Shown here: positions 43,579-51,590 of the stretch, piece by piece
How the letters are laid out: each line of letters begins with the position of its first letter
Numbering within the stretch: position 1 is the first letter of the stretch
Assembly (NCBI RefSeq): GCF_002002865.1
Contig: NZ_CP019508.1
Coordinates: 1,270,501-1,334,500 of the forward strand
Length of the DNA: 64,000 nt
DNA from: Brevundimonas sp. LM2
GTDB lineage: Bacteria > Pseudomonadota > Alphaproteobacteria > Caulobacterales > Caulobacteraceae
Reading direction: 5' to 3'
The notes under the pieces: model-generated
Databases searched by the model: none
What the model was told of the DNA's origin: nothing
Seen by the model: the letters and a program-made list of their open reading frames with translations, nothing else
Made by a program: the position numbers and the translations under genes

Positions 43579-43899
43579 GTGACGGAGCCGACGCACGTGG
43601 TGCGGATCGACGGTCGATCGGTCCTCAGCCGCGCGGATTTCTACGCCGCCATTGAACAGGTCGCGGCGACGCCGGACTGGATGGGGCGCAACCTGGACGC
43701 CCTGTTCGATGTTCTGGTGGCGAACTGGCCCAAGCCGACCCTGCTGCAGTGGACCCATGCGACGGTTTCGGCCGCCGCGATGGGGCCGGACTTCGACATC
43801 CTTCTCGGCGTCCTGCGGGACGCCCAATCAGAGCCGCGATCGGGCTTCACCGTCCAAGTGTTCGACGACCCGGCCGACCCTACGGAGCAGACCCCATGA
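43579..43899 (+). CDS. Barstar-family protein
   Basis: A 106-residue barnase-inhibitor-like protein: VVRIDGRSVLSRADFYAAIEQV, then DWMGRNLDALFDVL, the conserved barstar helix-loop with the N-L-D-A-L-x-D core. The GTG start lies one base after the kbl stop, and the TGA overlaps the tdh ATG, so it is translated with both. No barnase-like ribonuclease is seen in the window. Barstar homologues can be immunity proteins or have unknown housekeeping roles. Confidence 0.8.
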   Translation: MTEPTHVVRIDGRSVLSRADFYAAIEQVAATPDWMGRNLDALFDVLVANWPKPTLLQWTHATVSAAAMGPDFDILLGVLRDAQSEPRSGFTVQVFDDPADPTEQTP

Positions 43900-44948
43900 C
43901 CTATATGATGAAAGCCCTGGCGAAGACCGGTCCCGGCATCGGGCTTGAGCTGATCGATGCGCCGATCCCGGTCGCGGGGCCGGAGGACGTGCTGATCCGC
44001 GTCCACCGCACCGCCGTCTGCGGCACCGATATCCATATCTGGAACTGGGACGAGTGGTCTCAGAAGAATGTCCCGACCCCCATGATCACGGGCCACGAGT
44101 TCTCGGGCGAGATCGTCGCCATCGGCTCGGACGTGAACCGTCCGCTGAAGATCGGCCAGCGGGTCTCGGCCGAGGGGCACGTGATCGATCTGAACTCAGA
44201 GGCCGCGCGCGCCGGGCATTTCCACCTCGACCCGCACACCCGGGGCATCGGGGTGAACCGGCAGGGGGCCTTCGCCGAGTTCGTGGTGGCCCCGGCCTTC
44301 AACGTGATCGAACTGCCGGACGACGTTTCCTACGAGGTCGCTTCGATGCTCGATCCGTTCGGCAACGCCGTGCACACGGCGCAGCAGTTCGACCTGCTGG
44401 GCGAGGACGTGCTGGTCACAGGCGCGGGTCCGATCGGCATGATGGCGGCGGCGGTGGCGCGGCACGCCGGGGCCCGGACCGTGGTCCTGACCGACATCAA
44501 CGACTTCCGGCTGGAGCTGGCCCAGAAGGTCGCGCCCGGCGTGCGCACGGTGAACACCACCCGGGAAGACCTGCACGACGTGATGAAGGAGCTGGGCCTG
44601 AAGGTCGGGTTCGACGTGGCGCTGGAGATGTCGGGCTCGCCGATCGCCTTCAAACAGTGCGTCGACACCCTGATCATGGGCGGCGGCATGGCCCTGCTGG
44701 GCATTCCGTCGAAGCCGATGGAGACCGACTGGGGCGCGATCATCCTCAAGGCCCTGACCATCAAGGGTGTCTATGGGCGCGAGATGTTCACGACGTGGAG
44801 GAAGATGCTGGGCCTGCTGAAGGCCGGGCTGGACCTGGAACCCCTGATCACCCACCGCATGGCGTTCGACCGGTACGAGGAAGGCTTCGAGGCGATGAAG
44901 TCGGGCCAGTCGGGCAAGGTCATCCTGAACTGGGACAAGGCGGCCTGA
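43896..44948 (+). CDS. tdh: L-threonine 3-dehydrogenase without structural-zinc cysteines
   Basis: A 350-residue medium-chain dehydrogenase. The catalytic zinc ligands are Cys42 (AVCGTDIH), His67 and Glu68 (TGHEFSG). The NAD fold has VTGAGPIGMMAAAVARHAGA. It oxidises L-threonine to 2-amino-3-ketobutyrate for Kbl. RGIGVNRQGAFAEFVV and LEMSGSPIAFKQ are typical TDH blocks. In the lobe that usually carries four structural-zinc cysteines, the aligned residues are Asp98, Ser101, Ala104 and Asp112. The ATG overlaps the barstar stop (ATGA). Confidence 0.95.
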   Translation: MTYMMKALAKTGPGIGLELIDAPIPVAGPEDVLIRVHRTAVCGTDIHIWNWDEWSQKNVPTPMITGHEFSGEIVAIGSDVNRPLKIGQRVSAEGHVIDLNSEAARAGHFHLDPHTRGIGVNRQGAFAEFVVAPAFNVIELPDDVSYEVASMLDPFGNAVHTAQQFDLLGEDVLVTGAGPIGMMAAAVARHAGARTVVLTDINDFRLELAQKVAPGVRTVNTTREDLHDVMKELGLKVGFDVALEMSGSPIAFKQCVDTLIMGGGMALLGIPSKPMETDWGAIILKALTIKGVYGREMFTTWRKMLGLLKAGLDLEPLITHRMAFDRYEEGFEAMKSGQSGKVILNWDKAA

Positions 44949-44958
44949 GGCGGTCGGC

Positions 44959-45405
44959 ATGAGCCCGCTGGTCGCCTTTCTGGCGGGCGAGGGTGCGGAC
45001 GGGGCCGGCCGCACGGCGTCGGAGGTGCTCTCCTTCGACGATGCGCGGATCGAGCGGGTCCACGACTTCATCCAGTGGCTGTTCCCCTTGCGGGAACGGT
45101 CCGGGGCCCAGCCGAGCGCCCCGGTCCTGACCGAGGCCGACATCGCGGCGATCCGGCATTCGGGGCCGGCGCAGGCGACCCTGACGGCGGCCACCGAGCG
45201 GATGGCCACCTTCTATGCGCGGAACGATCACTGGCTGACGGGCGGCGACCATAACCATCTGCGGATCACCCGGATCATCGCCTCGCTGCGGTTGCTGGTC
45301 GGCGATGCCCAGGCGGACGCGTTTCGCGCCTCGATCCTGGCCCGGGTCGAGGTGGCGGGCTCGCCCGTCGGGCCGACGACCCTGGCCTATTGGGACCGGG
45401 CCTAG
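44959..45405 (+). CDS. OGFr-domain-like protein
   Basis: A 148-residue protein with the short opioid-growth-factor-receptor-like region found in many bacteria: DDARIERVHDFIQWLFPLRE, then a hydrophobic helix with the RMATFYARNDHWLTGGDHNHLRITR segment. The function of the bacterial family is unknown. It starts 10 bases after tdh and probably shares its transcript. Its stop overlaps the stop of the convergent topoisomerase gene. Confidence 0.7.
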   Translation: MSPLVAFLAGEGADGAGRTASEVLSFDDARIERVHDFIQWLFPLRERSGAQPSAPVLTEADIAAIRHSGPAQATLTAATERMATFYARNDHWLTGGDHNHLRITRIIASLRLLVGDAQADAFRASILARVEVAGSPVGPTTLAYWDRA

Positions 45406-46424
45406 GCTTCGGCCTTCAGGACCTTGATCAGGGCCGCCTCGAACCCCTTGGTGTCGGGTCCCGGCAGGACGCTGGCGATCTGGCCGGTCTCGAACAGGTC
45501 GAACACCGTGGGATGGACATAGGAGCTGCGACACACCGTGGGGGTGTTGCCGAGCAGGCCGGCCACGGCCTTCACGCAGACGGTGATCTTGCGCTTGGCG
45601 TCGGTCGGCGAGGTGGGAGCCTCGGTGTCGCGCAGGGCGCGGGCGGTCGAGACCGTGCCGGCCCAGGTGCGGAAGTCCTTGGCCGAGAACTGATCGCCCA
45701 TGGCGTCGCGGATATAGGCGTTGACGTCGTCCGACGTCACAGGAACCAGCGTGCCCTCGGCATCGCGATATTTGAACAGCTGCTGGCCCGGCAGTTCGCG
45801 CAGCGAGCGGACGACCGTGGCCAGGCGACGGTCGCGGACGCTGACCTTGTGATCGACGCCGCTCTTGCCCCGGAACGCGAACGACAGTCCGGCACCATCA
45901 ACGGCCAGGTGGCGCTTGTGCAGGGTGGTCAGGCCATAGCTGCGGTTGGCCTTGGCGTACTGCTGATTGCCGATGCGGATCAGGGTGATCTCCAGCAGGC
46001 GCACCGCCGTGGCCAGGACCTTCTCGCGGGTCGGGCCCCGGGTGGCGAGATCGTGCTCGACCTGGGCGCGGAGCCTGGGCAGGGCCTTGGCGAAGGCCGA
46101 CATTTTGTCGAACTTGTTGCCCGACCGGTGGGTGCTCCAGTCGTTGTGGTAGCGGTACTGCTTGCGGCCCTTCACGTCGCGGCCCGTGGCCTGGATATGG
46201 CCGGTGGCCTTGGGGGAGATCCAGACCTGGGTCCAGGCCGGGGGGATGGCCAGCATGCGGACGCGGTCGAGAACGGCCTTGTCCCGGACCACCTTGCCTT
46301 GGGCGTCACGGATCGAGAAGCCGGTGCCGGACCGCACCCGGGTAAGGCCTGGCTCGGCGTCGCTGGCATAGGTCAGGCCTTGGGGGACCTGGGTCTCCAG
46401 GACCGGGGCGAGGGTATCGACCAT
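45402..46424 (-). CDS. DNA topoisomerase IB
   Basis: A 340-residue poxvirus-like type IB topoisomerase. The nucleophile is Tyr302 in CRSSYVHPTVFD. Other blocks are RVRMLAIPPAWTQVWI, HIQATGRDVKGRKQYRYH, ARLLEITLIRIGNQQYAKAN-like helix RLLEITLIRIGNQ, and KDFRTWAGTVSTARAL with its catalytic basic residues. It relaxes supercoiled DNA through a 3'-phosphotyrosine. Bacterial copies are non-essential and widespread in alphaproteobacteria. The start overlaps the stop of the upstream 113-aa gene by one base (TGATG). Confidence 0.93.
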   Translation of the reverse strand: MVDTLAPVLETQVPQGLTYASDAEPGLTRVRSGTGFSIRDAQGKVVRDKAVLDRVRMLAIPPAWTQVWISPKATGHIQATGRDVKGRKQYRYHNDWSTHRSGNKFDKMSAFAKALPRLRAQVEHDLATRGPTREKVLATAVRLLEITLIRIGNQQYAKANRSYGLTTLHKRHLAVDGAGLSFAFRGKSGVDHKVSVRDRRLATVVRSLRELPGQQLFKYRDAEGTLVPVTSDDVNAYIRDAMGDQFSAKDFRTWAGTVSTARALRDTEAPTSPTDAKRKITVCVKAVAGLLGNTPTVCRSSYVHPTVFDLFETGQIASVLPGPDTKGFEAALIKVLKAEA

Positions 46425-46765
46425 CAGTCGGCCGCATCGTCGAGGCGGGCGTGAAGCGTGTCGATCCACGCCTTGCCGGGCTCGCCTCCCCACAGCAGCC
46501 AGGCGATATAGCCCGCCGACGGCCGGTCCGCGTCGGCCCAGCCCTTGCCCTGCTTGTCCACCGTATGCCGGGCGAAATAGGAATAGATCGCCTTGATGTC
46601 GCGCTCGCTGATGGGCTCGCGGTTCTCGAGCTGGCGGGCGCGGCGACGACCGATCTCGGTGCCTCCGCGGCCGTGCTCCTCCCGCAGCTTCAGCCCCTGG
46701 GCCGCGGCCTTGGCCACGGCGGCGGGCGGGGTGCGCTGTTTGTCGGTCAGGGTGGGGTTGGGCAT
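46424..46765 (-). CDS. Conserved hypothetical protein coupled to topoisomerase IB
   Basis: A 113-residue protein. EHGRGGTEIGRRRARQLENR and ERDIKAIYSYFARHTVDKQG, then PSAGYIAWLLWGGEPGKAWI, resemble a small domain also found in some phage structural polyproteins; no function is known to me. The ATG at 46765 is preferred; a longer frame to 46855 overlaps the start of the divergent rlmJ gene. It lies directly upstream of topoisomerase IB with overlapping TGATG. Confidence 0.6.
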   Translation of the reverse strand: MPNPTLTDKQRTPPAAVAKAAAQGLKLREEHGRGGTEIGRRRARQLENREPISERDIKAIYSYFARHTVDKQGKGWADADRPSAGYIAWLLWGGEPGKAWIDTLHARLDDAAD

Positions 46766-46853
46766 GGCGCGTCCGTGTTCGGGATTGGGCGAACGTCGCG
46801 AGGAACCACCGGTTCCTCTTGACCCGGAGCATCGGGAAGGTGACGCAGGCGGC

Positions 46854-47672
46854 ATGAACTATCGCCACAGTTTCCACGCGGGCAATTTCGCCGACCTGGT
46901 CAAGCACGCCCTGATGCTGTGGCTGCTGAAGACGCGGCAGGCGCAGGGACCAGTGGCGGTGCTGGACACCCACGCCGGGGCGGGGCTGTATGACCTGACG
47001 GGCGACGCCACCCGGTCGCGCGAGGCCGAGGCGGGGGTGGAGCGGCTGATGACGGCGCTCGACCGGCCGCCGCTGATCGAGGCCCTGGCAGCCGAGGTCG
47101 CGGCGCTCAATCCGGGCGGAGGGGTGCGAGACTATCCGGGCTCGCCGGTCCTGATCGCCCGGGCGCTGCGGGCCGGGGACCGCTACGCCGGGTTCGAGTT
47201 GCGGGACGAGGTCGCGGATCTGCTGAAGGCGAGTCTCGCGGCCTTCGACACGGCATCGAGCGCGGTGGGCGACGGCTATGATCTGGCGGTCGCGGCCGCG
47301 CGGGCGGAGCGCGGTCCGCTGGTGCTGATCGATCCGCCCTATGAGCGGCCGGACGACTATCACCGGGCGGCGGACGCGGGGGCCACGATCGTGCGGGCGG
47401 ATCCGACGGCGGTGGTGGCGATCTGGACGCCGCTGAAGGACATGGAGACCTTCGACGGTTTCCTGCGCCGGCTGGCGGCGGGCGCGCAGGCCCCGATCCT
47501 GGCGGCCGAGGCGCGGTTGCGACCGCTGATCAACCCCATGACGATGAACGGCTGCGCCATGGTGATCGTCAATGCGCCGTCGGGGACCGAGGCGGCGGCG
47601 ACCGAAGTCTGCGGCTGGGTGGCCGGCACCCTGGGCGGGGCCGGAGCGCGGCCCGAGGTGTGGCGGGTCTGA
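46854..47672 (+). CDS. rlmJ: 23S rRNA (adenine(2030)-N6)-methyltransferase
   Basis: A 272-residue methyltransferase. MNYRHSFHAGNFADLVKHAL is the family N-terminus. The SAM site is VLDTHAGAGLYDL and the catalytic motif LIDPPYE. It methylates A2030 (E. coli numbering) of 23S rRNA. The ATG at 46854 matches the family start exactly, although the frame stays open further upstream. The minus-strand 113-aa gene diverges 88 bases away. Confidence 0.92.
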   Translation: MNYRHSFHAGNFADLVKHALMLWLLKTRQAQGPVAVLDTHAGAGLYDLTGDATRSREAEAGVERLMTALDRPPLIEALAAEVAALNPGGGVRDYPGSPVLIARALRAGDRYAGFELRDEVADLLKASLAAFDTASSAVGDGYDLAVAAARAERGPLVLIDPPYERPDDYHRAADAGATIVRADPTAVVAIWTPLKDMETFDGFLRRLAAGAQAPILAAEARLRPLINPMTMNGCAMVIVNAPSGTEAAATEVCGWVAGTLGGAGARPEVWRV

Positions 47673-47679
47673 CCGCGCC

Positions 47680-48012
47680 TTATTCGATGACCTCGCCGGC
47701 CTCGTACAGGTTGGGTTCGAAGGTGGCGATGGCCATGATCGGGCTCATGGCGGCGGCCACGGCCGGGTTGCGGGTCATGGCCTTCCAGTCCTCGACCGAG
47801 CGCCAGACCGCATGGTTGGCCACCGTCTTGCCGTTCAGGCCCCGGTGCAGGGTGGCCGAGACGAAGCCCGGCAGCCCGACCTGGGCGCGGGTCATGGCGG
47901 CCAGCATCTCGATCAGGGCATCCTGCTTGTCGGGCTGGACCTTGAAGACGTTGATCAGAACGACGGGCACGGCGTCGATCTCGGCGTCGATCAGGGGATC
48001 GGTATCAGTCAT
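47680..48012 (-). CDS. Antibiotic biosynthesis monooxygenase (ABM) domain protein
   Basis: A 110-residue dimeric alpha/beta-barrel (ABM) protein: VLINVFKVQPDKQDALIEML, GLPGFVSATLHRGLNGKTVANHAVWRSVEDWKAM. Members oxidise quinol-like compounds or act as small stress proteins; the substrate is unknown. It diverges from the amidotransferase gene with 52 bases between. Confidence 0.8.
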   Translation of the reverse strand: MTDTDPLIDAEIDAVPVVLINVFKVQPDKQDALIEMLAAMTRAQVGLPGFVSATLHRGLNGKTVANHAVWRSVEDWKAMTRNPAVAAAMSPIMAIATFEPNLYEAGEVIE

Positions 48013-48064
48013 GCGCGGCGTCTAGCGCGATTGGCCTTGTGCCGCCATCGGGGATCATCCCCAT

Positions 48065-48802
48065 ATGGCGACCATGAAACCCATCGCCATCCTGGAGACC
48101 GGCAAGCCGCCCGAGGCCCTGGCCGACGCTTTCGACGACTATCCCGCCCGCTTCCGGGCCCTTTTGGGCGGAGGCGTGCCGACGGCGCGGTTCGACGTCC
48201 AGGCCGGACGGCTGCCGGCCGATCCGGAGGCCTTCCAGGGGGCCATCGTCACCGGGTCGGCGGCGGGGGTCTATGACGACCTGCCGTGGATCCCGCCGCT
48301 GATCGACTGGCTCCGGGCGGCGCGGGGGCGCACCCGCCTGGTCGGCATCTGTTTCGGCCATCAGGCCATGGCCCACGCCTTCGGGGGCACGGTCGAGAAA
48401 TCGGACAAGGGCTGGGGCATCGGCCTGCACCGCTACGCGGTGACCGCGCACGAACCCTGGATGTTCCCCAAGGCGGCCTCGATCGCCATCCCGGTCTCGC
48501 ACCAGGACCAGGTCTTGCGGCCCCCCGCCGACGCGCGGGTGATCGCCGCCAGCGATTTCACCCCCTTCGCCGGACTGGCCTGGGACGACGCCATGTCCTT
48601 CCAGTGCCATCCGGAGTTCCAGCCCGCCTATGCCGCCGCCCTGGTCGAGAGCCGGCGCGGCACCCGCATCCCCGAGGCCCAGGCCGACGCGGCGGTGGCC
48701 AGCCTGGGCGGGGCCAACGACCGCGCGGTTCTGACCGCCTGGATTCGCGCTTTCCTGATGCTGACCCCGCCCCCGGTGGAGGCGGAGGGTAGCGGGATCT
48801 GA
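48065..48802 (+). CDS. Class I glutamine amidotransferase-like protein
   Basis: A 245-residue stand-alone glutaminase-like protein related to the GMP synthase amidotransferase domain. The catalytic triad is visible as Cys96 in VGICFGHQAMA and His182/Glu184 in FQCHPEF. Similar stand-alone proteins include gamma-glutamyl hydrolases and GuaA-like proteins of unknown role. No synthase partner is adjacent. Confidence 0.85.
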   Translation: MATMKPIAILETGKPPEALADAFDDYPARFRALLGGGVPTARFDVQAGRLPADPEAFQGAIVTGSAAGVYDDLPWIPPLIDWLRAARGRTRLVGICFGHQAMAHAFGGTVEKSDKGWGIGLHRYAVTAHEPWMFPKAASIAIPVSHQDQVLRPPADARVIAASDFTPFAGLAWDDAMSFQCHPEFQPAYAAALVESRRGTRIPEAQADAAVASLGGANDRAVLTAWIRAFLMLTPPPVEAEGSGI

Positions 48803-48856
48803 ACCGCCGTTCGCGGGCTTGCAGACCAGTCACGGCGATTGTGCTAAGGCTCAGCC

Positions 48857-49177
48857 ATGACGTTCGAGGTCCCGCAGACGCTGATCGACGGCGTGGTCCG
48901 CCAGTTCGACCCGGTCGAGGTGTATCTCTTTGGCTCCCACGCGCGCGGTGATGCGCGGGCGGACAGCGATATCGACCTCTATGTGGTGGTCGACGACGCG
49001 AAGGCGGCCACCTTGAATACCGCGCAAACGATCGGGGAAGCCCGAAGCGCCTATGACGGGTCCGTCGATATCGTGGTGACGTCGGCGTCCCGCTATGCCG
49101 AGCGAAAACATCTGATCGGAACCCTCGCAGAGATCGTCCATGACGAAGGTCTCCGAGTCTATGCCCGCAACGGCTAG
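48857..49177 (+). CDS. MNT-type minimal nucleotidyltransferase
   Basis: A 106-residue protein with VYLFGSHARGDARADSDIDL, the GSx(10)DxD core of minimal nucleotidyltransferases (Gly26-Ser27, Asp38, Asp40). In MntA/HepT pairs this protein is the antitoxin, which AMPylates the HEPN partner. The following HEPN gene overlaps its 3' end by 38 bases. Confidence 0.88.
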   Translation: MTFEVPQTLIDGVVRQFDPVEVYLFGSHARGDARADSDIDLYVVVDDAKAATLNTAQTIGEARSAYDGSVDIVVTSASRYAERKHLIGTLAEIVHDEGLRVYARNG

Positions 49178-49547
49178 GGACATCGTCGCGGAATGGCTGG
49201 CGCTCGCCGAGCAGGATCACGAGGTCGCCTCCAGGATCTTCGATCTGCCGGGCGTCGCCGCCTTTCACCTGCAGCAGGCGGCGGAGAAGGCCCTGAAGGC
49301 AGCCCTCGTGCATGGCGCCGTCCGCCCACCGAGGACACACGACCTTTTGCATCTCAGACAGATGCTCGGCTCGCAAATCGAGTGGCCTGAAGACATCGAG
49401 TTTCTGACGCAGCTGACGGCATGGAATGTGATCTTCCGCTATGTCGAGGCTGAGCCTGGGACGGAGGCGACAGGTTCGGCCGTAAAGGCCGCCTCCGTTC
49501 GCATCCGTGTGCTGCTGGACGAGGTGCGTGCCTTGGCAGGTCTGTGA
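49140..49547 (+). CDS. HEPN-domain protein
   Basis: A 135-residue HEPN protein: AFHLQQAAEKALKAALVHGA is the conserved helix, and Arg62-x4-His67 in RPPRTHDL fits the RX4-6H nuclease motif. It overlaps the nucleotidyltransferase gene by 38 bases; an internal ATG at 49161 would shorten the overlap. The HEPN helix with HxxQQxxEK is closer to the type without proven RNase activity, so a toxin role is possible but not shown. Confidence 0.85.
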   Translation: MTKVSESMPATARDIVAEWLALAEQDHEVASRIFDLPGVAAFHLQQAAEKALKAALVHGAVRPPRTHDLLHLRQMLGSQIEWPEDIEFLTQLTAWNVIFRYVEAEPGTEATGSAVKAASVRIRVLLDEVRALAGL

Positions 49548-49563
49548 GCGCGCCCCGGCTTTC

Positions 49564-50469
49564 CTAGGGCCACTTCACCACGGGCGGCATGGAACTGAGA
49601 ATCGACTCGACGTTGCCGCCGGTCTTCAGGCCGAACATGGTGCCGCGGTCGTAGAGCAGGTTGAACTCGACGTAGCGGCCGCGACGGATCAGCTGTTCCT
49701 CGCGCTCGTCGTCGGTCCAGGCCTCGATCATGCGGCGCTCGACGATGGCGGCGTAGGTGTCGAGGAAGGCGGTGCCCACGTCGCGGGTGAAGGCGAAGTC
49801 CCGATCGTAGTCGCCACTGTCGTGATGGTCGTAGAAGATGCCGCCGATGCCCCGCATCTCGTTCCGGTGCGGCAGGAAGAAATAGGTGTCGCACCAGTCT
49901 TTGTACTTCGCATACCAGTCCGGGTCGTGGGCGTCGCAGGGGGCCCTCATGCCGGCGTGGAAGGCGAGGGTGTCCGGGGCTTCCTGGGTGCGCTCGACGT
50001 CCAGCACCGGGGTCAGGTCGGCCCCGCCGCCGAACCAGCTCTTCGTCGTGGCGATGAAACGGGTGTTCATGTGCACCGCCGGCACGCGCGGGCTGACCGG
50101 GTGGCAGATCAGGCTGATGCCGGTGGCGAAGAAGCGGGGATCGTCCTGAGCGCCCGGGACCGTCTTCGCATAATCTGCCGGGAAGACGCCGTGGACGGTC
50201 GAGACGTGGACGCCGACCTTTTCGAACAGCCGGCCGTGCATCATGCCCATGACGCCGCCGCCGCCCTCGGGCCGCGACCAGGGGGTGCGGACGAAACGGC
50301 CCGGTTCGCCCGGAAACAGGTCGGCCGGTGCGGCGTCTTCCAGCGCCTCGAACCGGGCGTGGATGCGGTTGCGCAGTTCCTCGAACCAGGCGCGGGTCTC
50401 GACCTTCTTCAGGTCCAGCGGGTCGGCGTCGAAGGCGGGGGCGTGGCTCATGGGGCGGATATCAACCAT
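49564..50469 (-). CDS. hemF: Oxygen-dependent coproporphyrinogen III oxidase
   Basis: A 301-residue enzyme that converts coproporphyrinogen III to protoporphyrinogen IX in haem synthesis. Family blocks are [62 protein letters not shown] and [20 protein letters not shown]. The ATG at 50469 or an internal one at 50451 may be used; neither has a strong ribosome site. The DUF808 gene ends 27 bases upstream on the same strand. Confidence 0.96.
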   Translation of the reverse strand: MVDIRPMSHAPAFDADPLDLKKVETRAWFEELRNRIHARFEALEDAAPADLFPGEPGRFVRTPWSRPEGGGGVMGMMHGRLFEKVGVHVSTVHGVFPADYAKTVPGAQDDPRFFATGISLICHPVSPRVPAVHMNTRFIATTKSWFGGGADLTPVLDVERTQEAPDTLAFHAGMRAPCDAHDPDWYAKYKDWCDTYFFLPHRNEMRGIGGIFYDHHDSGDYDRDFAFTRDVGTAFLDTYAAIVERRMIEAWTDDEREEQLIRRGRYVEFNLLYDRGTMFGLKTGGNVESILSSMPPVVKWP

Positions 50470-50496
50470 GGTTCGACCCCGGCGTCACCCCGCGGC

Positions 50497-51459
50497 TCAG
50501 TGCGCGCCGGGCGTATCAGGGCTGGGCTTGCGACGCAGGCTGCTGATCTGATGCACGACCACGGCGATCACGCCACCAACCAGAATGCCGACGATCGCCG
50601 CGCCGAGCGCCGTGATCACCCATTCCACCAGCCCGCGCGCGAACGGCAGGGCCGAGCCGACCGCGACGGCGGCGTGGTGGATGGTGTCTTCCGGCCAGAC
50701 GAAGCCGAAGGTGTGCGCCCCGTGGATCAGGATGCCGCCGCCGACCCACAGCATGGCGGCGGTGCCGATGGTGGCGATGGCCGACATCACGATCGGCATG
50801 CCCTTGACCAGTCCGCGACCCAGGCCGCGCATCGACGCCGAGGTGCCCTGCGCCATGTGCAGGCCGATGTCGTCCATCTTCACGATCAGCCCTACGACCC
50901 CATAGACCCCGGCGGTGATCGCGAGGCCGACGATCGCGAGAACCAGACCCTGGGTCAGGATCGGGCGATCGGCCACGTCCGCCAGCGAAATGGCCATGAT
51001 CTCGGCCGACAGGATCAGGTCGGTCCGGATCGCGCCGGACACCTTGGTCGCCTCCAGCGTCACGGGATCGCCGACGGCCTCCTCGACCTCGCCGTGATGG
51101 CCACCGCCGAAGGCCTCCATCAGCTTCTCGGCGCCCTCGAAGGCCAGATAGGCCCCGCCCAGCATCAGGATCGGGGTGATGGCCCAGGGGGCGAAGGCGC
51201 TGAGCAGCAGGGCGGCCGGCAGCAGGATCAGCAGTTTGTTGCGCAGCGATCCCTTGGCGATCTTCCAGATGATCGGCAGTTCGCGCGCCGGCGTCAGGCC
51301 GACGACGTAGCGGGGGGTGACGGCGGCATCGTCGACGACGACCCCGGCCGCCTTGGCTCCGGCTTTGCCTGCGGCCGCGCTGGCGTCGTCCAGAGACGCC
51401 GCCGCCAGTTTGGCGATACCGGCGACGTCGTCGAGCAGGGCGGCAAGTCCGGAGGGCAT
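50497..51459 (-). CDS. DUF808 (YedI-like) membrane protein
   Basis: A 320-residue membrane protein. It starts MPSGLAALLDDVAGIAKLAA and shows DDAAVTPRYVVGLTPARELPIIWKIAKGSLRNK, the DUF808 signature, then 5-6 hydrophobic segments (LLILLPAALLLSAFAPWAIT, LVEWVITALGAAIVGILVGG). No function is known. A longer frame to 51645 is open but the family N-terminus fixes the start at 51459, although no ribosome site is evident. Confidence 0.87.
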   Translation of the reverse strand: MPSGLAALLDDVAGIAKLAAASLDDASAAAGKAGAKAAGVVVDDAAVTPRYVVGLTPARELPIIWKIAKGSLRNKLLILLPAALLLSAFAPWAITPILMLGGAYLAFEGAEKLMEAFGGGHHGEVEEAVGDPVTLEATKVSGAIRTDLILSAEIMAISLADVADRPILTQGLVLAIVGLAITAGVYGVVGLIVKMDDIGLHMAQGTSASMRGLGRGLVKGMPIVMSAIATIGTAAMLWVGGGILIHGAHTFGFVWPEDTIHHAAVAVGSALPFARGLVEWVITALGAAIVGILVGGVIAVVVHQISSLRRKPSPDTPGAH

Positions 51460-51590
51460 GGAGGATGACCAGGTTTTAATGGGGGAGGGGGCGGCAACGT
51501 GCCATGAATGCAGCGGGGTCGCCATTGGCAGGCGACGTCTATTTCGTCCATTCGCCGTTTCGCTCGGCGTCCGTTCTCGATGAGCTCGAC

